A stretch of 64,000 nucleotides of DNA. Source: Bacillaceae bacterium IKA-2. GTDB taxonomy: Bacteria; Bacillota; Bacilli; Bacillales; Anaerobacillaceae. The notes below the pieces were generated by a model, which worked only from the letters and a program-made list of their open reading frames with translations, did no database searches and was not told where the DNA came from. The stretch is taken from contig CP134492.1 of assembly GCA_031761875.1 (NCBI GenBank), positions 806,001 through 870,000 on the forward strand. The letters are read 5' to 3'. Within the stretch, counting starts at the first letter, position 1, and every line of letters starts with the position of its first letter. Shown in pieces: positions 28,868 through 37,363 of the stretch. Both the position numbers and the translations under genes were made by a program.

Positions 28868-30238
28868 TTAATGAGGTAAATAATCTAATAAGGCTGTTGC
28901 AATTGAAAAGTAAATAATTAGGCCTAATAAATCATTAATCGTTGTAATAAATGGACCTGATGCGACTGCTGGGTCAATTTTAAGCTTATTAATAATAAGG
29001 GGAACTGTGGCCCCGACCATAGTGGATATACTTAACGTAACAAATAATGATAAACCGACGATGGCTGCTAACCATAAACCTCCTTCAGGATATAACAAAG
29101 GAATTAATACCAATAAAGTTAAGGCGCAAATTATACCAAGTATAATTCCGGTACCAAACTCGCGACGTATCATTTTACTAGTTGTTAAATTATCAAGGGT
29201 ACCCAATGCTAGACTACGAACGACAACTGCTAATGCCTGAGTGCCGGTATTACCAGCAGAACCCATAATTAAAGGGATAAACACAGACAGTAAAATCACT
29301 TCTGATAGCGTATCTTCAAACTGTCCGATAACTCCAGCTGTAATGAGGCCTAAAAACATTAGGATGATGATCCAAGGAGAACGTTTTTTTGCGGCAGCAA
29401 AAGCGGTTATATTCGTATCAATAGAGCCTCTAACTGCAAACATCTCTCCAAAATCTTCTTCTGTTTCTTCTTCGACAACGTCCATGATGTCATCGAAAGT
29501 AATGATACCTACAAGCATTCCTTGGGCTGTTACGGGAATAGCTAAAAAATCATATTTTCTCATAATTTTTGCTACTTCCTCTTGGTCGGTATGTGTTTCA
29601 ACTGATTTAACTCGAGAAAGCATAACGTCTTCAACTTTCTCTTCTAATTGTGCGACTATTAAGTCTCTCAGTGAAACAACCCCGACTAACTTAAATTGTT
29701 CATCAATCACATATAGATAATAAATAGTTTCAGCTTCAGGAGCTTCAAGACGTAGTCTGTTCATAACTTTAATAACGGTCTCAGATGAAGATACAGAGAT
29801 AAACTCAGTTGTCATGATCGCCCCTGCTGTTTGATCATCATATTTGAGTAGATGAATAACTTCTTGGGCCTCTTCTTTGTCCATTTTACTTAAATAAAGT
29901 TCTTTCTTATTTTCGGGTAATTCACCTAAAAAATCTGCAATGTCGTCATAGGACATATTGTTAATAACGTCGATTGCATAGTTTTGCTGTAATTCAGCAA
30001 TGTATTGTTTTTGCTTAGAAAGTTCTAAGCCTTCGAAAATTTCAGCGAATTCTTCTGGTGTGACATATTTATAAATAAGACCTCTTTGCTTTTTTGATAC
30101 AGAATTAAGAATGTCAATTTGGTCCGTCGGGTGTAACTCAAAAAATAACTCTCGAAAATCCGAGTTATTTTGATCAATAATCGTTTGGATTACTTGCATT
30201 GTAAATCCTTCACGGTTTTCTTGGTCTAATTTTACCAT
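28868..30238 (-). CDS. mgtE: Magnesium transporter MgtE
   Basis: 456-aa Mg2+ channel. The N-terminal helical superfamily domain (residues ~20-130, with SYDDIADFLGELP) is followed by paired CBS domains (~135-255) with the linker MTTEFISVSSSETV and ending in DDIMDVVEEETEEDFGEM. The C-terminal five-helix pore domain contains PLIMGSAGNTGTQALAVVVRSLALG and SGPFITTINDLLGLIIYF, the ion-selectivity and gate segments. Start ATG 30238 follows AAGGAGGGT. Expression is controlled by the upstream M-box. Confidence 0.97.
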   Translation of the reverse strand: MVKLDQENREGFTMQVIQTIIDQNNSDFRELFFELHPTDQIDILNSVSKKQRGLIYKYVTPEEFAEIFEGLELSKQKQYIAELQQNYAIDVINNMSYDDIADFLGELPENKKELYLSKMDKEEAQEVIHLLKYDDQTAGAIMTTEFISVSSSETVIKVMNRLRLEAPEAETIYYLYVIDEQFKLVGVVSLRDLIVAQLEEKVEDVMLSRVKSVETHTDQEEVAKIMRKYDFLAIPVTAQGMLVGIITFDDIMDVVEEETEEDFGEMFAVRGSIDTNITAFAAAKKRSPWIIILMFLGLITAGVIGQFEDTLSEVILLSVFIPLIMGSAGNTGTQALAVVVRSLALGTLDNLTTSKMIRREFGTGIILGIICALTLLVLIPLLYPEGGLWLAAIVGLSLFVTLSISTMVGATVPLIINKLKIDPAVASGPFITTINDLLGLIIYFSIATALLDYLPH

Positions 30239-30401
30239 GATGTACCCTCCTTATTTAGAGAATCACCAGCCGCGCTAAGGCGGGGATGATGGAAGCCCTA
30301 TATTGTTTTACAGTTTGAATTTCTGTTTCTTTTATTATGGGTTTGTTTCGCCTAAAACTACTCGAGTCACTTTCCATTTCCCCACCTCCGTTCATTCAAA
30401 A

Positions 30402-30433
30402 CAAAAAAAGCACCTTATAGGAAAGAAGGCGCT
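30402..30433 (-). terminator. M-box expression-platform terminator
   Basis: On the minus strand AGCGCCTT pairs with AAGGTGCT, followed by a run of seven T. Lies between the M-box aptamer and mgtE, as expected for Mg2+-induced premature termination. Confidence 0.85.
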
Positions 30434-30449
30434 TAATACAAATAATAAC

Positions 30450-30660
30450 CATTGCTAATCATAAGATTAACAATAAACACTCAAGTCCTACTATTCATAG
30501 AGTTCTAGCACTGTGCCACTGTGCGCAAATAGGTATAATCCAGTGCATTAAAAACCAACTTATGTAGAAAGTTTCTGTTGCCAATTGCCTCGGTGGACAT
30601 TTTTGGAAAGCAACGTCTCGCCAGCACCAGAGCTTCACCTAACGTAGGTATTTAGTTTTC
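30450..30660 (-). promoter_or_regulatory. M-box (ykoK leader) magnesium riboswitch
   Basis: Reading the minus strand, the conserved elements appear in order: GTTAGGTGAAGCTC near 30645, GACGTTGCTTTCC and GGCAATTGGCAACAGAAA in the middle, and GTGGCACAGTGCTAGAACTC near 30515. These are the hallmark stretches of the Mg2+-sensing M-box aptamer, followed by an intrinsic terminator. M-box RNAs switch off Mg2+ transporters when Mg2+ is plentiful. Confidence 0.93.
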
Positions 30661-30673
30661 TTTAACAATATAG

Positions 30674-30702
30674 ACGATACAGAAATATCTTGAGACTGTC
30701 AA
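30674..30702 (-). promoter_or_regulatory. Promoter of the M-box/mgtE transcript
   Basis: Minus strand TTGACA (30702-30697), 17-nt spacer, TATCGT (30679-30674), just upstream of the M-box. Confidence 0.65.
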
Positions 30703-30767
30703 TGGCCTTTCCAAAAGAGGTTCTATATTACAAGAAAATTAAAAATTTTTTAAAACAAAGAAAAAAC

Positions 30768-30817
30768 TTGAAAACAGCAGCTTAAAAAGGGTATAATGAT
30801 ATTGAAAGTTATTCTCA
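30768..30817 (+). promoter_or_regulatory. SigA-type promoter with overlapping Fur-like box
   Basis: TTGAAA at 30768, 18-nt spacer, TATAAT at 30792. Just downstream, TGAAAGTTATTCTCA (30803-30817) agrees with the 7-1-7 Fur box (TGATAATnATTATCA) at 12 of 14 defined positions. A repressor bound there would block transcription start, suggesting iron control of the small gene that follows. Fur binding is inferred. Confidence 0.55.
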
Positions 30818-30835
30818 ATTAAGGGAGGGTTATTG

Positions 30836-30997
30836 ATGGTATATGCACTGATCTTCTTAACAATAGTAAGTTATTTTTTAATCGTAATCCGTATTTTTCA
30901 TGGTATTAATGATCAAAAAACTGTTACATTATTCTCTAAATTAATAAATACATTCAAATCAAAAAAATATGACCCATTAAATTCTCATTCCAAGTAG
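30836..30997 (+). CDS. Small single-pass membrane protein, possibly iron-regulated
   Basis: 53-aa ORF below the usual size cut-off. ATG 30836 follows AAGGGAGGG at good spacing and a clear promoter, and the stop is followed immediately by an intrinsic terminator, so it is a complete one-gene unit. One N-terminal hydrophobic helix (YALIFLTIVSYFLIVIRIF), then a polar basic tail (INTFKSKKYDP). I do not recognise the family. A Fur-like box overlaps its promoter region, and a HesB-like gene lies 140 bp downstream. Confidence 0.72.
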   Translation: MVYALIFLTIVSYFLIVIRIFHGINDQKTVTLFSKLINTFKSKKYDPLNSHSK

Positions 30998-31031
30998 GCC
31001 GGCTAATGAAGCTTGCCTACTGCTTTTTTTT
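30993..31031 (+). terminator. Terminator after the small membrane protein gene
   Basis: AAGTAGGC and GCCTACT pair around CGGCTAATGAAGCTT, followed by nine T. Confidence 0.85.
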
Positions 31032-31136
31032 TGAAAGATTATAGTTCGATTCTCTTGTTAATAATAGTATAAATTGGTACGATAATCTTGAGTTATCTAT
31101 AAGGTAGTTCGCTAAAGATATAGTAGAGGTGAAAAA

Positions 31137-31418
31137 ATGAAAATTACAGATGAGGCAAAAAAGTTTATTGGAGAAATTTTAGAGCAAAACAATGCAAATG
31201 GGATTAAAGTTATTTTTGCTGGCATGGGTTGAGGCGGTCCTAAATTAGGATTGTCTCTGGATGAGGCAACAGATGAAGATATTATTGAAACAATTAATGG
31301 TGTTCAAGTAGCTTTTGAAAAAAGTATTATTGATCAAACAGAAGAACTAGCACTTGATTTTCAAGAAACCGCGGAAGGCTCTGGTCTTGTCATGGTTGGA
31401 GCAAATGAGTGTTGTTAA
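31137..31418 (+). CDS. HesB/IscA-like selenoprotein (in-frame TGA read as Sec32)
   Basis: 93 aa if TGA 31230-31232 is read as selenocysteine. ATG 31137 follows AGAGGTG. The frame starts MKITDEAKKFIGEILEQ, reaches FAGMG, meets TGA, then continues in the same frame as GGPKLGLSLDEATDED through to ANECC and TAA. HesB/IscA-type proteins have a cysteine at the TGA position (GCGGPxLGL). Conservation on both sides argues against decay. From memory, a HesB-like selenoprotein family with Sec at this site is known (TIGR01911). The C-terminal CC supplies further metal/Fe-S ligands. A stem-loop starts at the TGA. Role inferred as Fe-S or redox related. No sel genes are in this window. Confidence 0.88.
31231..31257 (+). 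promoter_or_regulatory. Putative bacterial SECIS stem-loop
   Basis: Starting at the second base of the TGA, GAGGCGGTCC can form ten consecutive pairs (three of them G-U) with GGATTGTCTC around loop TAAATTA. Position is right for a bacterial SECIS element read by SelB, though the apical loop lacks the G usually present. Confidence 0.5.
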
Positions 31419-31428
31419 GGGGTTAACA

Positions 31429-31463
31429 GAAAGGACTGACTTAGTAAATAGGTCAGTCCTTTC
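31429..31463 (+). terminator. Terminator after the HesB-like selenoprotein gene
   Basis: GAAAGGACTGAC with complement GTCAGTCCTTTC, loop TTAGTAAATAG; also looks bidirectional. Confidence 0.85.
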
Positions 31464-31678
31464 AAATTCATTGATTCTAGAAAGTGTACGTAATAGAATG
31501 AATTTCATTCAATATAGAATTTAAAGAACCTTACATATAAAACTAGAAAACATTAGAATTTAAATGAATAAAAAATAAACGTGGGTAAATAGACTTTAGG
31601 AACTTTCACATTTTTCTTAGTATGTAAATATTTCTAAAATAAATAAAAATATATATGTAATTTTCTAAACATTTAGAA

Positions 31679-31728
31679 TATAATACAGAGGTAGTTTGTT
31701 TTTGGATTAATTGAGCGATTGCTCAATT
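31679..31728 (+). promoter_or_regulatory. Promoter region and palindromic operator of the leucine degradation operon
   Basis: A TATAAT box at 31679 is followed 24 nt later by a perfect palindrome AATTGAGC-GATT-GCTCAATT (31709-31728). The size and form suit a dimeric TetR-family repressor of fatty/branched-chain acyl-CoA metabolism, located where it would block elongation or initiation. The regulator is not encoded in this window. Confidence 0.6.
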
Positions 31729-31744
31729 GTTGTTATCGTAAGTT

Positions 31745-31758
31745 TGAAAGCACTTACA
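31745..31758 (+). promoter_or_regulatory. cre-like site upstream of acyl-CoA dehydrogenase gene
   Basis: TGAAAGCACTTACA matches TGWAARCGYTWNCW at all positions but one. It lies downstream of the promoter, so CcpA could act as roadblock. Inferred. Confidence 0.45.
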
Positions 31759-31780
31759 TTAAATAAGGGGGAATAAAAAA

Positions 31781-32923
31781 ATGAATTTTGAATTAACAAA
31801 AGAGCAATTAATGATTAAAGAAATGGTAAGAGATTTTGCGAAAAATGAAATTGCACCCTTTGCTGCAGAAATAGATAAAACGGAAAGATTTCCTATTGAG
31901 ACATTTAAAAAAATGGGTGAGTTGGGATTAATGGGGATTCCTTTTCCTGAAGAATATGGTGGTTCAGGTGGAGATGCAATCTCTTACATTTTAGCAGTTG
32001 AAGAAATTGGTAAGGCGTGTGGAAGTACAGGTCTAAGCTATGCGGCAGCAATTTCTCTAGGGGCAAGTCCACTTTATTACTTTGGAACTGAAGAACAAAA
32101 ACAAGAATACTTAATTCCGTTAGCTTCTGGAAAATCTCTAGGTGCTTTTGGTTTAACTGAACCTAACGCTGGTTCAGATGCTGGTGGGACACAAACAAAG
32201 GCAGTCGTTGATGGTGATGATTTTGTTATCAATGGAGAAAAATGTTGGATTACGAACGCCGGATTCGCTCGTTCAGTGATCGTTACAGCAGTGACAGGAA
32301 AAGATGATCGAGGTAAAAAAGTTATTTCAGCGATTATTGTGCCAACAGATACACCGGGTTTCAAAATTAATAGTAACTATGAAAAGATGGGTGTTCGTGG
32401 CTCAAATACATCGGAGTTAGTTTTAGAAGATGTAAGAGTACCTAGAACAAACTTATTAGGAGATCCTGACAAAGGATTTGGACAATTTTTATATACATTA
32501 GATGGGGGAAGAATTTCAATTGCTTCTCTTGCGGTAGGTATTGCCCAAGCGGCATTTGAAGCGGCATTAAAATATTCCCAAGAAAGAAAGCAGTTTGGAA
32601 AGACTCTTTCAAGTTTTCAAGCAATTCAATTTAAACTTGCAGACATGGCTATGGAAATTGAGTTAGCTAGAAATATGGTTTTAAAAGCTGCTTGGTTAAA
32701 AGACCAAGATAAACCATTTAAAAAGGAAGCTGCATACGCAAAATTATTTGCATCTGAAATGGCGACACGAGCTTGTAATCAAGCAATTCAGATCCATGGT
32801 GGCTACGGGTATATGCGTGAATACCAGGTTGAACGTTACTTAAGAGATGCAAAGTTAATGGAAATTGGTGAAGGAACATCAGAAATTCAAAGGATTGTTA
32901 TTGCTCGTCAACTTCTTTCATAA
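31781..32923 (+). CDS. Acyl-CoA dehydrogenase (isovaleryl-CoA dehydrogenase role likely)
   Basis: 380-aa FAD enzyme, full length for the family. Signatures are [14 protein letters not shown] (about residues 127-140), CWITNAG, and near the C-terminus [20 protein letters not shown] and EGTSEIQR. The Glu in EGTSE is the position of the catalytic base in short-chain acyl-CoA dehydrogenases; isovaleryl enzymes usually use another Glu. So the isovaleryl-CoA assignment rests on operon context (B. subtilis yngJ equivalent). ATG follows AAGGGGGAA. First gene of the operon. Confidence 0.9.
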   Translation: MNFELTKEQLMIKEMVRDFAKNEIAPFAAEIDKTERFPIETFKKMGELGLMGIPFPEEYGGSGGDAISYILAVEEIGKACGSTGLSYAAAISLGASPLYYFGTEEQKQEYLIPLASGKSLGAFGLTEPNAGSDAGGTQTKAVVDGDDFVINGEKCWITNAGFARSVIVTAVTGKDDRGKKVISAIIVPTDTPGFKINSNYEKMGVRGSNTSELVLEDVRVPRTNLLGDPDKGFGQFLYTLDGGRISIASLAVGIAQAAFEAALKYSQERKQFGKTLSSFQAIQFKLADMAMEIELARNMVLKAAWLKDQDKPFKKEAAYAKLFASEMATRACNQAIQIHGGYGYMREYQVERYLRDAKLMEIGEGTSEIQRIVIARQLLS

Positions 32924-33002
32924 AATTTTAATAAGTCTATTAAAGTAATCTTAGATCATGGCGAATCTAGTCTAGTTTCTTACTTAAATAAGGAGGATTA
33001 AA

Positions 33003-34643
33003 ATGGCTGAAGAAATTAATGTGACAGTAGGTCAACTTTTAGAGGATGTTGCGAAGAGAATTCCAAACAATGACGCGCTTGTTTATCCAGATAGAGACTT
33101 ACGTCTTACGTACAAGGAGTTTGATCTCAGTTGTAGAGATGTAGCAAAAGGATTAATGGGGTTAGGAATAAAAAAGAGTGAACATGTTGCGATATGGGCG
33201 AGTAATCGCCCTGAGTGGGTCACGTCCCAATTTGCAACTGGAAAAATGGGTGCAGTTTTAGTTACTGTAAATACGAGTTATCGAACTGCTGAGTTAGAGT
33301 ATTTGTTAAAGCAATCAGATTCAACGACTTTAATATTAATGGAGCAGTTCAAAGGTGCGTCTTACATTGAGATGCTTAACGAAATTATTCCAGAATTGAA
33401 AGATACTGAACCTGGGAAATTAACTTCAGAAAAATTACCATATTTGAAAAATATAATTGTTTTAGGTGAAAATCGCTACCCAGGCACTTATTCTTGGGAT
33501 GATGTTTTAGACTTAAAAGACAAAGTGTCTGATCGTGAGTTAGAGGAGTGTATGAATTCTCTTGACCCACATGATGCGATTAATATGCAATATACATCAG
33601 GAACAACAGGATTTCCAAAGGGTATTATGCTAACACATCATAATATTATTAACAATGGAGCTAACATCGCTGAGTGTATGAATTTAACTGAAGCTGACCG
33701 GATGTGTATTCCTGTTCCATTTTTCCATTGCTTTGGATGTGTGTTAGGAACTATGGCGTGTGTAACTGTTGGTGCAACGATGGTACCAGTTCAAGAATTT
33801 AGTGCTCAAGCTGTTTTATCGGCAGTTGAAAAAGAAAAGTGTACGGCTCTACACGGAGTCCCAACGATGTTTATTGCTGAGTTAAACGATCCTGATTTTG
33901 AGAAATATGATCTTTCCTCTCTTAGAACTGGGATCATGGCTGGATCAACGTGCCCTATAGAAGTAATGAAGGCAGTCGTTGAAAAAATGGGTGCAGATCA
34001 AATAACGATTGCTTACGGTCAAACAGAGTCCTCACCTGTAATAACGCAAACGAGAGTTAATGATCCAATTGAGATTCGTGTTGCCACAGTTGGGCGTGCA
34101 CTGCCGAACGTTGAGGTAAAAATAGTTGATCCAGCAACGGGTGAAGAAGTTCCGCGAGGGGTACAAGGTGATTTATGTACAAGAGGGTACCATGTTATGA
34201 AGGGCTACTACAAAAATCCAGAAGAAACGGCTAAAGTTATTGACAATGAGAACTGGCTTCATACGGGTGACTTAGCAGAAATGGATGAAAATGGTTACTG
34301 CAAAATAACTGGACGCTTAAAAGATATGATTATCCGAGGTGGAGAAAATATTTATCCTCGGGAAATCGAAGAATTTTTATACCATCATCCGAAAGTTCTT
34401 GATGTCCAAGTAGTGGGGATTCCTGATGAAAAACTAGGTGAGGATGTAGCGGCATGGATACAGTTGAAAGAAGGAGAAACTGCAACAGCTGAAGAAATTC
34501 GCGAATTTTGTTTAGGGAAAATAGCAAGATATAAAGTGCCTAGGTATATTGGGTTTTGTGATGAATTTCCAATGACTGCATCAGGAAAAATTCAAAAGTT
34601 TCTATTGCGTGAACAATCAACTAAATTGCCAAAACTAACTTAA
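33003..34643 (+). CDS. Acyl-CoA synthetase (AMP-binding, YngI-like)
   Basis: 546-aa ANL-superfamily ligase that activates a carboxylic acid to acyl-AMP and then acyl-CoA. Motifs are [16 protein letters not shown] (about residues 197-212), [10 protein letters not shown] near 335, [18 protein letters not shown] near 420, [12 protein letters not shown], and the catalytic lysine in TASGKIQKF near the C-terminus. Context suggests isovalerate or a related branched/medium-chain acid. ATG 33003 follows AAGGAGGA. Second gene of the operon. Confidence 0.93.
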   Translation: MAEEINVTVGQLLEDVAKRIPNNDALVYPDRDLRLTYKEFDLSCRDVAKGLMGLGIKKSEHVAIWASNRPEWVTSQFATGKMGAVLVTVNTSYRTAELEYLLKQSDSTTLILMEQFKGASYIEMLNEIIPELKDTEPGKLTSEKLPYLKNIIVLGENRYPGTYSWDDVLDLKDKVSDRELEECMNSLDPHDAINMQYTSGTTGFPKGIMLTHHNIINNGANIAECMNLTEADRMCIPVPFFHCFGCVLGTMACVTVGATMVPVQEFSAQAVLSAVEKEKCTALHGVPTMFIAELNDPDFEKYDLSSLRTGIMAGSTCPIEVMKAVVEKMGADQITIAYGQTESSPVITQTRVNDPIEIRVATVGRALPNVEVKIVDPATGEEVPRGVQGDLCTRGYHVMKGYYKNPEETAKVIDNENWLHTGDLAEMDENGYCKITGRLKDMIIRGGENIYPREIEEFLYHHPKVLDVQVVGIPDEKLGEDVAAWIQLKEGETATAEEIREFCLGKIARYKVPRYIGFCDEFPMTASGKIQKFLLREQSTKLPKLT

Positions 34644-34695
34644 TAAAGGAATAAGCAAGTTAAAGGTAGAATTACTTCAAAAGGGGTGTGAGTTA

Positions 34696-36057
34696 ATGTT
34701 TAAGAAAATTTTGATTGCAAATCGGGGAGAAATAGCTGTACGGGTTATCCGTACTTGTAAAAAATTAGGAATTAAAACGGTATGCGTATATTCAGAAGCA
34801 GATGCCGAAGCGCTACATGTAAAATTGGCCGACGAAGCATTTTTATTAGGTCCGCCAAAAGTAAGTGAGAGTTACTTAAAAGCCGATAAAATTATCGAGA
34901 TCGCCAAACTTTCACAAGCAGAAGCGATTCACCCTGGGTATGGACTACTTTCAGAAAACTCTAAATTTGCTGCACAGTGTGAAGAAGCAGGTATTGTTTT
35001 TATCGGACCAAGTCCAACTGTTATTGAATCAATGGGTAGTAAAATAGAAGCACGAAGAATGATGGAAAAAGCAAACGTCCCGATTGTTCCTGGTGGAAAT
35101 GAACCATTAATTGATGGTATGGAAGCGGTTGCTAAAGCAAAGGTAATGGGCTTTCCTGTCATGATTAAGGCATCTAGTGGTGGTGGCGGAATAGGAATGC
35201 AAGTTACTCACGATGAAGAGGAATTATTGAAAGCATTCACAAGTAATCAGAAACGTGCAACAGACTTTTTTGGTGACGGAGCTATGTACCTTGAAAAATA
35301 TATTGCTGACCCGCGACATATTGAAATTCAAGTACTAGCAGATAGTGCTGGAAATACAGTTTATTTATGGGAACGAGAATGTTCAATCCAAAGACGCCAC
35401 CAAAAAGTATTAGAAGAAGCACCTTCACCATTTGTAGATGAAGAAATGAGAAAGAAGATGGGTGAAACTGCTGTAACGGCTGCAAAACAAATCGGCTATA
35501 AGAATGCAGGGACAGTGGAATTTCTTGTCGATGCAAATAAAAATTTTTACTTCTTGGAAATGAATACAAGATTGCAAGTAGAGCATCCAATTACCGAGGA
35601 GATTACCGGTATTGATTTAGTTGAACAACAGTTAAAAGTAGCTTATGGAGAAACTTTATCATTTACACAAGAAGAAGTTAAATTAAATGGGCACGCGATT
35701 GAAGTCAGAATTTACGCTGAAGATCCTGTAACATTCTTTCCTTCACCTGGAAAAATTAGCAGATTTTCTCTTCCAGAAGGAGAAAATGTTCGAAATGAGA
35801 CAGGTGTAGAGGTAAATAGCCTGATTACGCCTTTTTATGATCCGATGATTGCAAAGCTAATTGTTAAGGGAAAAGACAGACTAAGCGCGATAAAAGAACT
35901 TGAAAATGCCCTAGAAAATTATCATGTTGAAGGAATAAAAACGAATATACCAACGTTAAAAATTATTGTTAAACACGAAGCCTTTCTTAACGGTGATACA
36001 ACAACAAACTTCGTTGAAAAGTATTTACCAAAAAAGGTAAAAGCAAAAAAAAATTAA
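34696..36057 (+). CDS. Biotin carboxylase subunit of an acyl-CoA carboxylase (YngH-like)
   Basis: 453-aa ATP-grasp enzyme that carboxylates carrier-bound biotin. Motifs are ILIANRGEIAVRVIRTCKKLG at the N-terminus (first 20 shown in part), KASSGGGGIGM (ATP glycine loop), HIEIQVLAD, ECSIQRRHQKVLEEAPSP, and the active-site FLEMNTRLQVEHPITE. Together with the following 70-aa biotin carrier and the downstream carboxyltransferase it should form 3-methylcrotonyl-CoA carboxylase. ATG 34696 follows AAGGGGTGTGAG. The biotin carrier gene starts 13 nt later. Confidence 0.93.
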   Translation: MFKKILIANRGEIAVRVIRTCKKLGIKTVCVYSEADAEALHVKLADEAFLLGPPKVSESYLKADKIIEIAKLSQAEAIHPGYGLLSENSKFAAQCEEAGIVFIGPSPTVIESMGSKIEARRMMEKANVPIVPGGNEPLIDGMEAVAKAKVMGFPVMIKASSGGGGIGMQVTHDEEELLKAFTSNQKRATDFFGDGAMYLEKYIADPRHIEIQVLADSAGNTVYLWERECSIQRRHQKVLEEAPSPFVDEEMRKKMGETAVTAAKQIGYKNAGTVEFLVDANKNFYFLEMNTRLQVEHPITEEITGIDLVEQQLKVAYGETLSFTQEEVKLNGHAIEVRIYAEDPVTFFPSPGKISRFSLPEGENVRNETGVEVNSLITPFYDPMIAKLIVKGKDRLSAIKELENALENYHVEGIKTNIPTLKIIVKHEAFLNGDTTTNFVEKYLPKKVKAKKN

Positions 36058-36070
36058 AGGAGGAAACACC

Positions 36071-36283
36071 ATGACAGAAGTTATCGCATCAATGGCTGGG
36101 AATGTATGGAAAGTTTTAGTGAAACAAGGGGACCAAGTAGAAGAAGGACAGGATGTAGTTATCCTTGAATCGATGAAAATGGAAATCCCGATTGCCGCTG
36201 AAATATCAGGAACAGTCCAAAGTGTAAAAATTGAGGAAGGTCAATTTGTTAATGAGGATGATGTCCTCTTAACGGTTGAGTAG
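36071..36283 (+). CDS. Biotin carrier protein (biotin/lipoyl attachment, YngHB-like)
   Basis: 70-aa free-standing biotinyl domain. The biotin acceptor is K36 in LESMKMEIPI, at the hairpin tip between the two expected half-barrels (GNVWKVLVKQGDQVEEGQ and GTVQSVKIEEGQFVNEDD). Motif reads ESMKM rather than the commoner AMKM. ATG 36071 follows AAAGGAGG. Serves the carboxylase formed with its neighbours; being separate from the carboxylase subunit is normal in Bacillus. Confidence 0.94.
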   Translation: MTEVIASMAGNVWKVLVKQGDQVEEGQDVVILESMKMEIPIAAEISGTVQSVKIEEGQFVNEDDVLLTVE

Positions 36284-36295
36284 TAGGAGAGGGAA

Positions 36296-37198
36296 ATGCA
36301 GTTGCCAAAGGCAGTAACAATTAAAGAAGTTGGACCACGAGACGGGCTTCAAAATGAAGAAAAAATAATTTCTGTTACCGATAAAGTGGAGTGGATTAAT
36401 AAACTTTCAAATACAGGTTTGTCTTATATTGAAATTACTTCATTTGTCAATCCAAAGTGGATCCCAGCTTTAGCAGACTGCTATGAAGTAGCTACATCAA
36501 TTGAACGAAAACCAGGAGTTACGTATGCGGCTTTAGTACCTAATCAAAAAGGACTTGAAAAAGCTTTAGCGGCAAATGTTGATGAAGTTTCTGTATTTAT
36601 GTCGGCGAGCGAAACGCATAACAAGAATAATATAAATAAGTCAATTGATGAAACATTTCCAATCTTGGAGCTTGTCGTTTCAGAGGCGTTGAAATCAGGG
36701 AAGTCTGTAAGGGGTTATGTCTCGACTGTTTTTGGTTGCCCATATGAAGGAGCAGTTGATATAGATCAAGTAATTAGAGTATCAGAAAAGCTGTTTGAGA
36801 TGGGGATAACTGAGCTTTCCTTAGGTGACACAATCGGGATTGCTAATCCAAGACAAGTACAGTACCTATTAGAAGAGCTTTTGAAACGCTATTCTGTAAA
36901 TCAACTAGCACTTCATTTTCATGATACAAGAGGATTGGCGATGGCAAATATTTTTGCGGCACTAAAAATGGGAATGACTACTTTTGATAGCTCGCTTGGA
37001 GGACTAGGTGGTTGTCCTTATGCACCGGGAGCATCTGGAAATGTAGCTACTGATGATGTCCTTTATATGCTTAACGGCATGGGAATAGAAACCAATATTA
37101 ATGAACAAAAATTACTCGAAGCAGCTTTATTTATCGAAAGTCGTCTAGATAAAAAATTAACGAGTCATAGTATGTTAGTTCAAAAATCAAAATGCTGA
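36296..37198 (+). CDS. Hydroxymethylglutaryl-CoA lyase (YngG-like)
   Basis: 300-aa TIM-barrel lyase that splits HMG-CoA into acetyl-CoA and acetoacetate, the last step of leucine catabolism. Signatures are EVGPRDGLQNE (catalytic Arg and Asp), SLGDTIGIANP, LHFHDTRGLAMAN (metal ligands HxH), and GLGGCPYAPGASGNVATDD with the catalytic cysteine. ATG 36296 follows AGGAGAGGG; starts 12 nt after the biotin carrier gene. Product acetoacetate is handled by the CoA-transferase encoded downstream. Confidence 0.95.
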   Translation: MQLPKAVTIKEVGPRDGLQNEEKIISVTDKVEWINKLSNTGLSYIEITSFVNPKWIPALADCYEVATSIERKPGVTYAALVPNQKGLEKALAANVDEVSVFMSASETHNKNNINKSIDETFPILELVVSEALKSGKSVRGYVSTVFGCPYEGAVDIDQVIRVSEKLFEMGITELSLGDTIGIANPRQVQYLLEELLKRYSVNQLALHFHDTRGLAMANIFAALKMGMTTFDSSLGGLGGCPYAPGASGNVATDDVLYMLNGMGIETNINEQKLLEAALFIESRLDKKLTSHSMLVQKSKC

Positions 37199-37224
37199 AA
37201 ATTTTGTAAATTATTTAAAAATAA

Positions 37225-37345
37225 GGCTCAGCCAGCGCCTAGCTTCTCAAATGTTTCAACTTCCCATGCAGTGGTAAAAAGCGCCTCTTTATGGGAAGTT
37301 ACTAACATTTGACAAAGTTTTCAAGGCACTTGCGCTTTTCTTAAA
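37225..37345. repeat. Intergenic palindromic repeat, type A copy 2, inside the operon
   Basis: Begins CAGCGCCTAGCTTCTC and ends CAAGGCACTTGCGCTTTTCTT like the copy at 7786. The central hairpin pairs AAATGTTTCAACTTCCCAT with ATGGGAAGTTACTAACATTT. It splits the operon between the HMG-CoA lyase and hydratase genes and might act as a processing or attenuation site. Confidence 0.65.
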
Positions 37346-37363
37346 ATTCTAGGTGGTGAAATA

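Noticed and set aside
29007-29720. Plus-strand ORFs opposite mgtE, and similar ones opposite mrpA (62839-63216)
   Set aside because: Antisense shadows of well-conserved genes, with no independent coding or start evidence.
31137-31232. The TGA at 31230 as an ordinary nonsense mutation, making the gene a pseudogene
   Set aside because: The frame stays open and family-like for 61 codons after the TGA, the position is the known Cys/Sec site, a stem-loop follows, and no other disabling change is visible.
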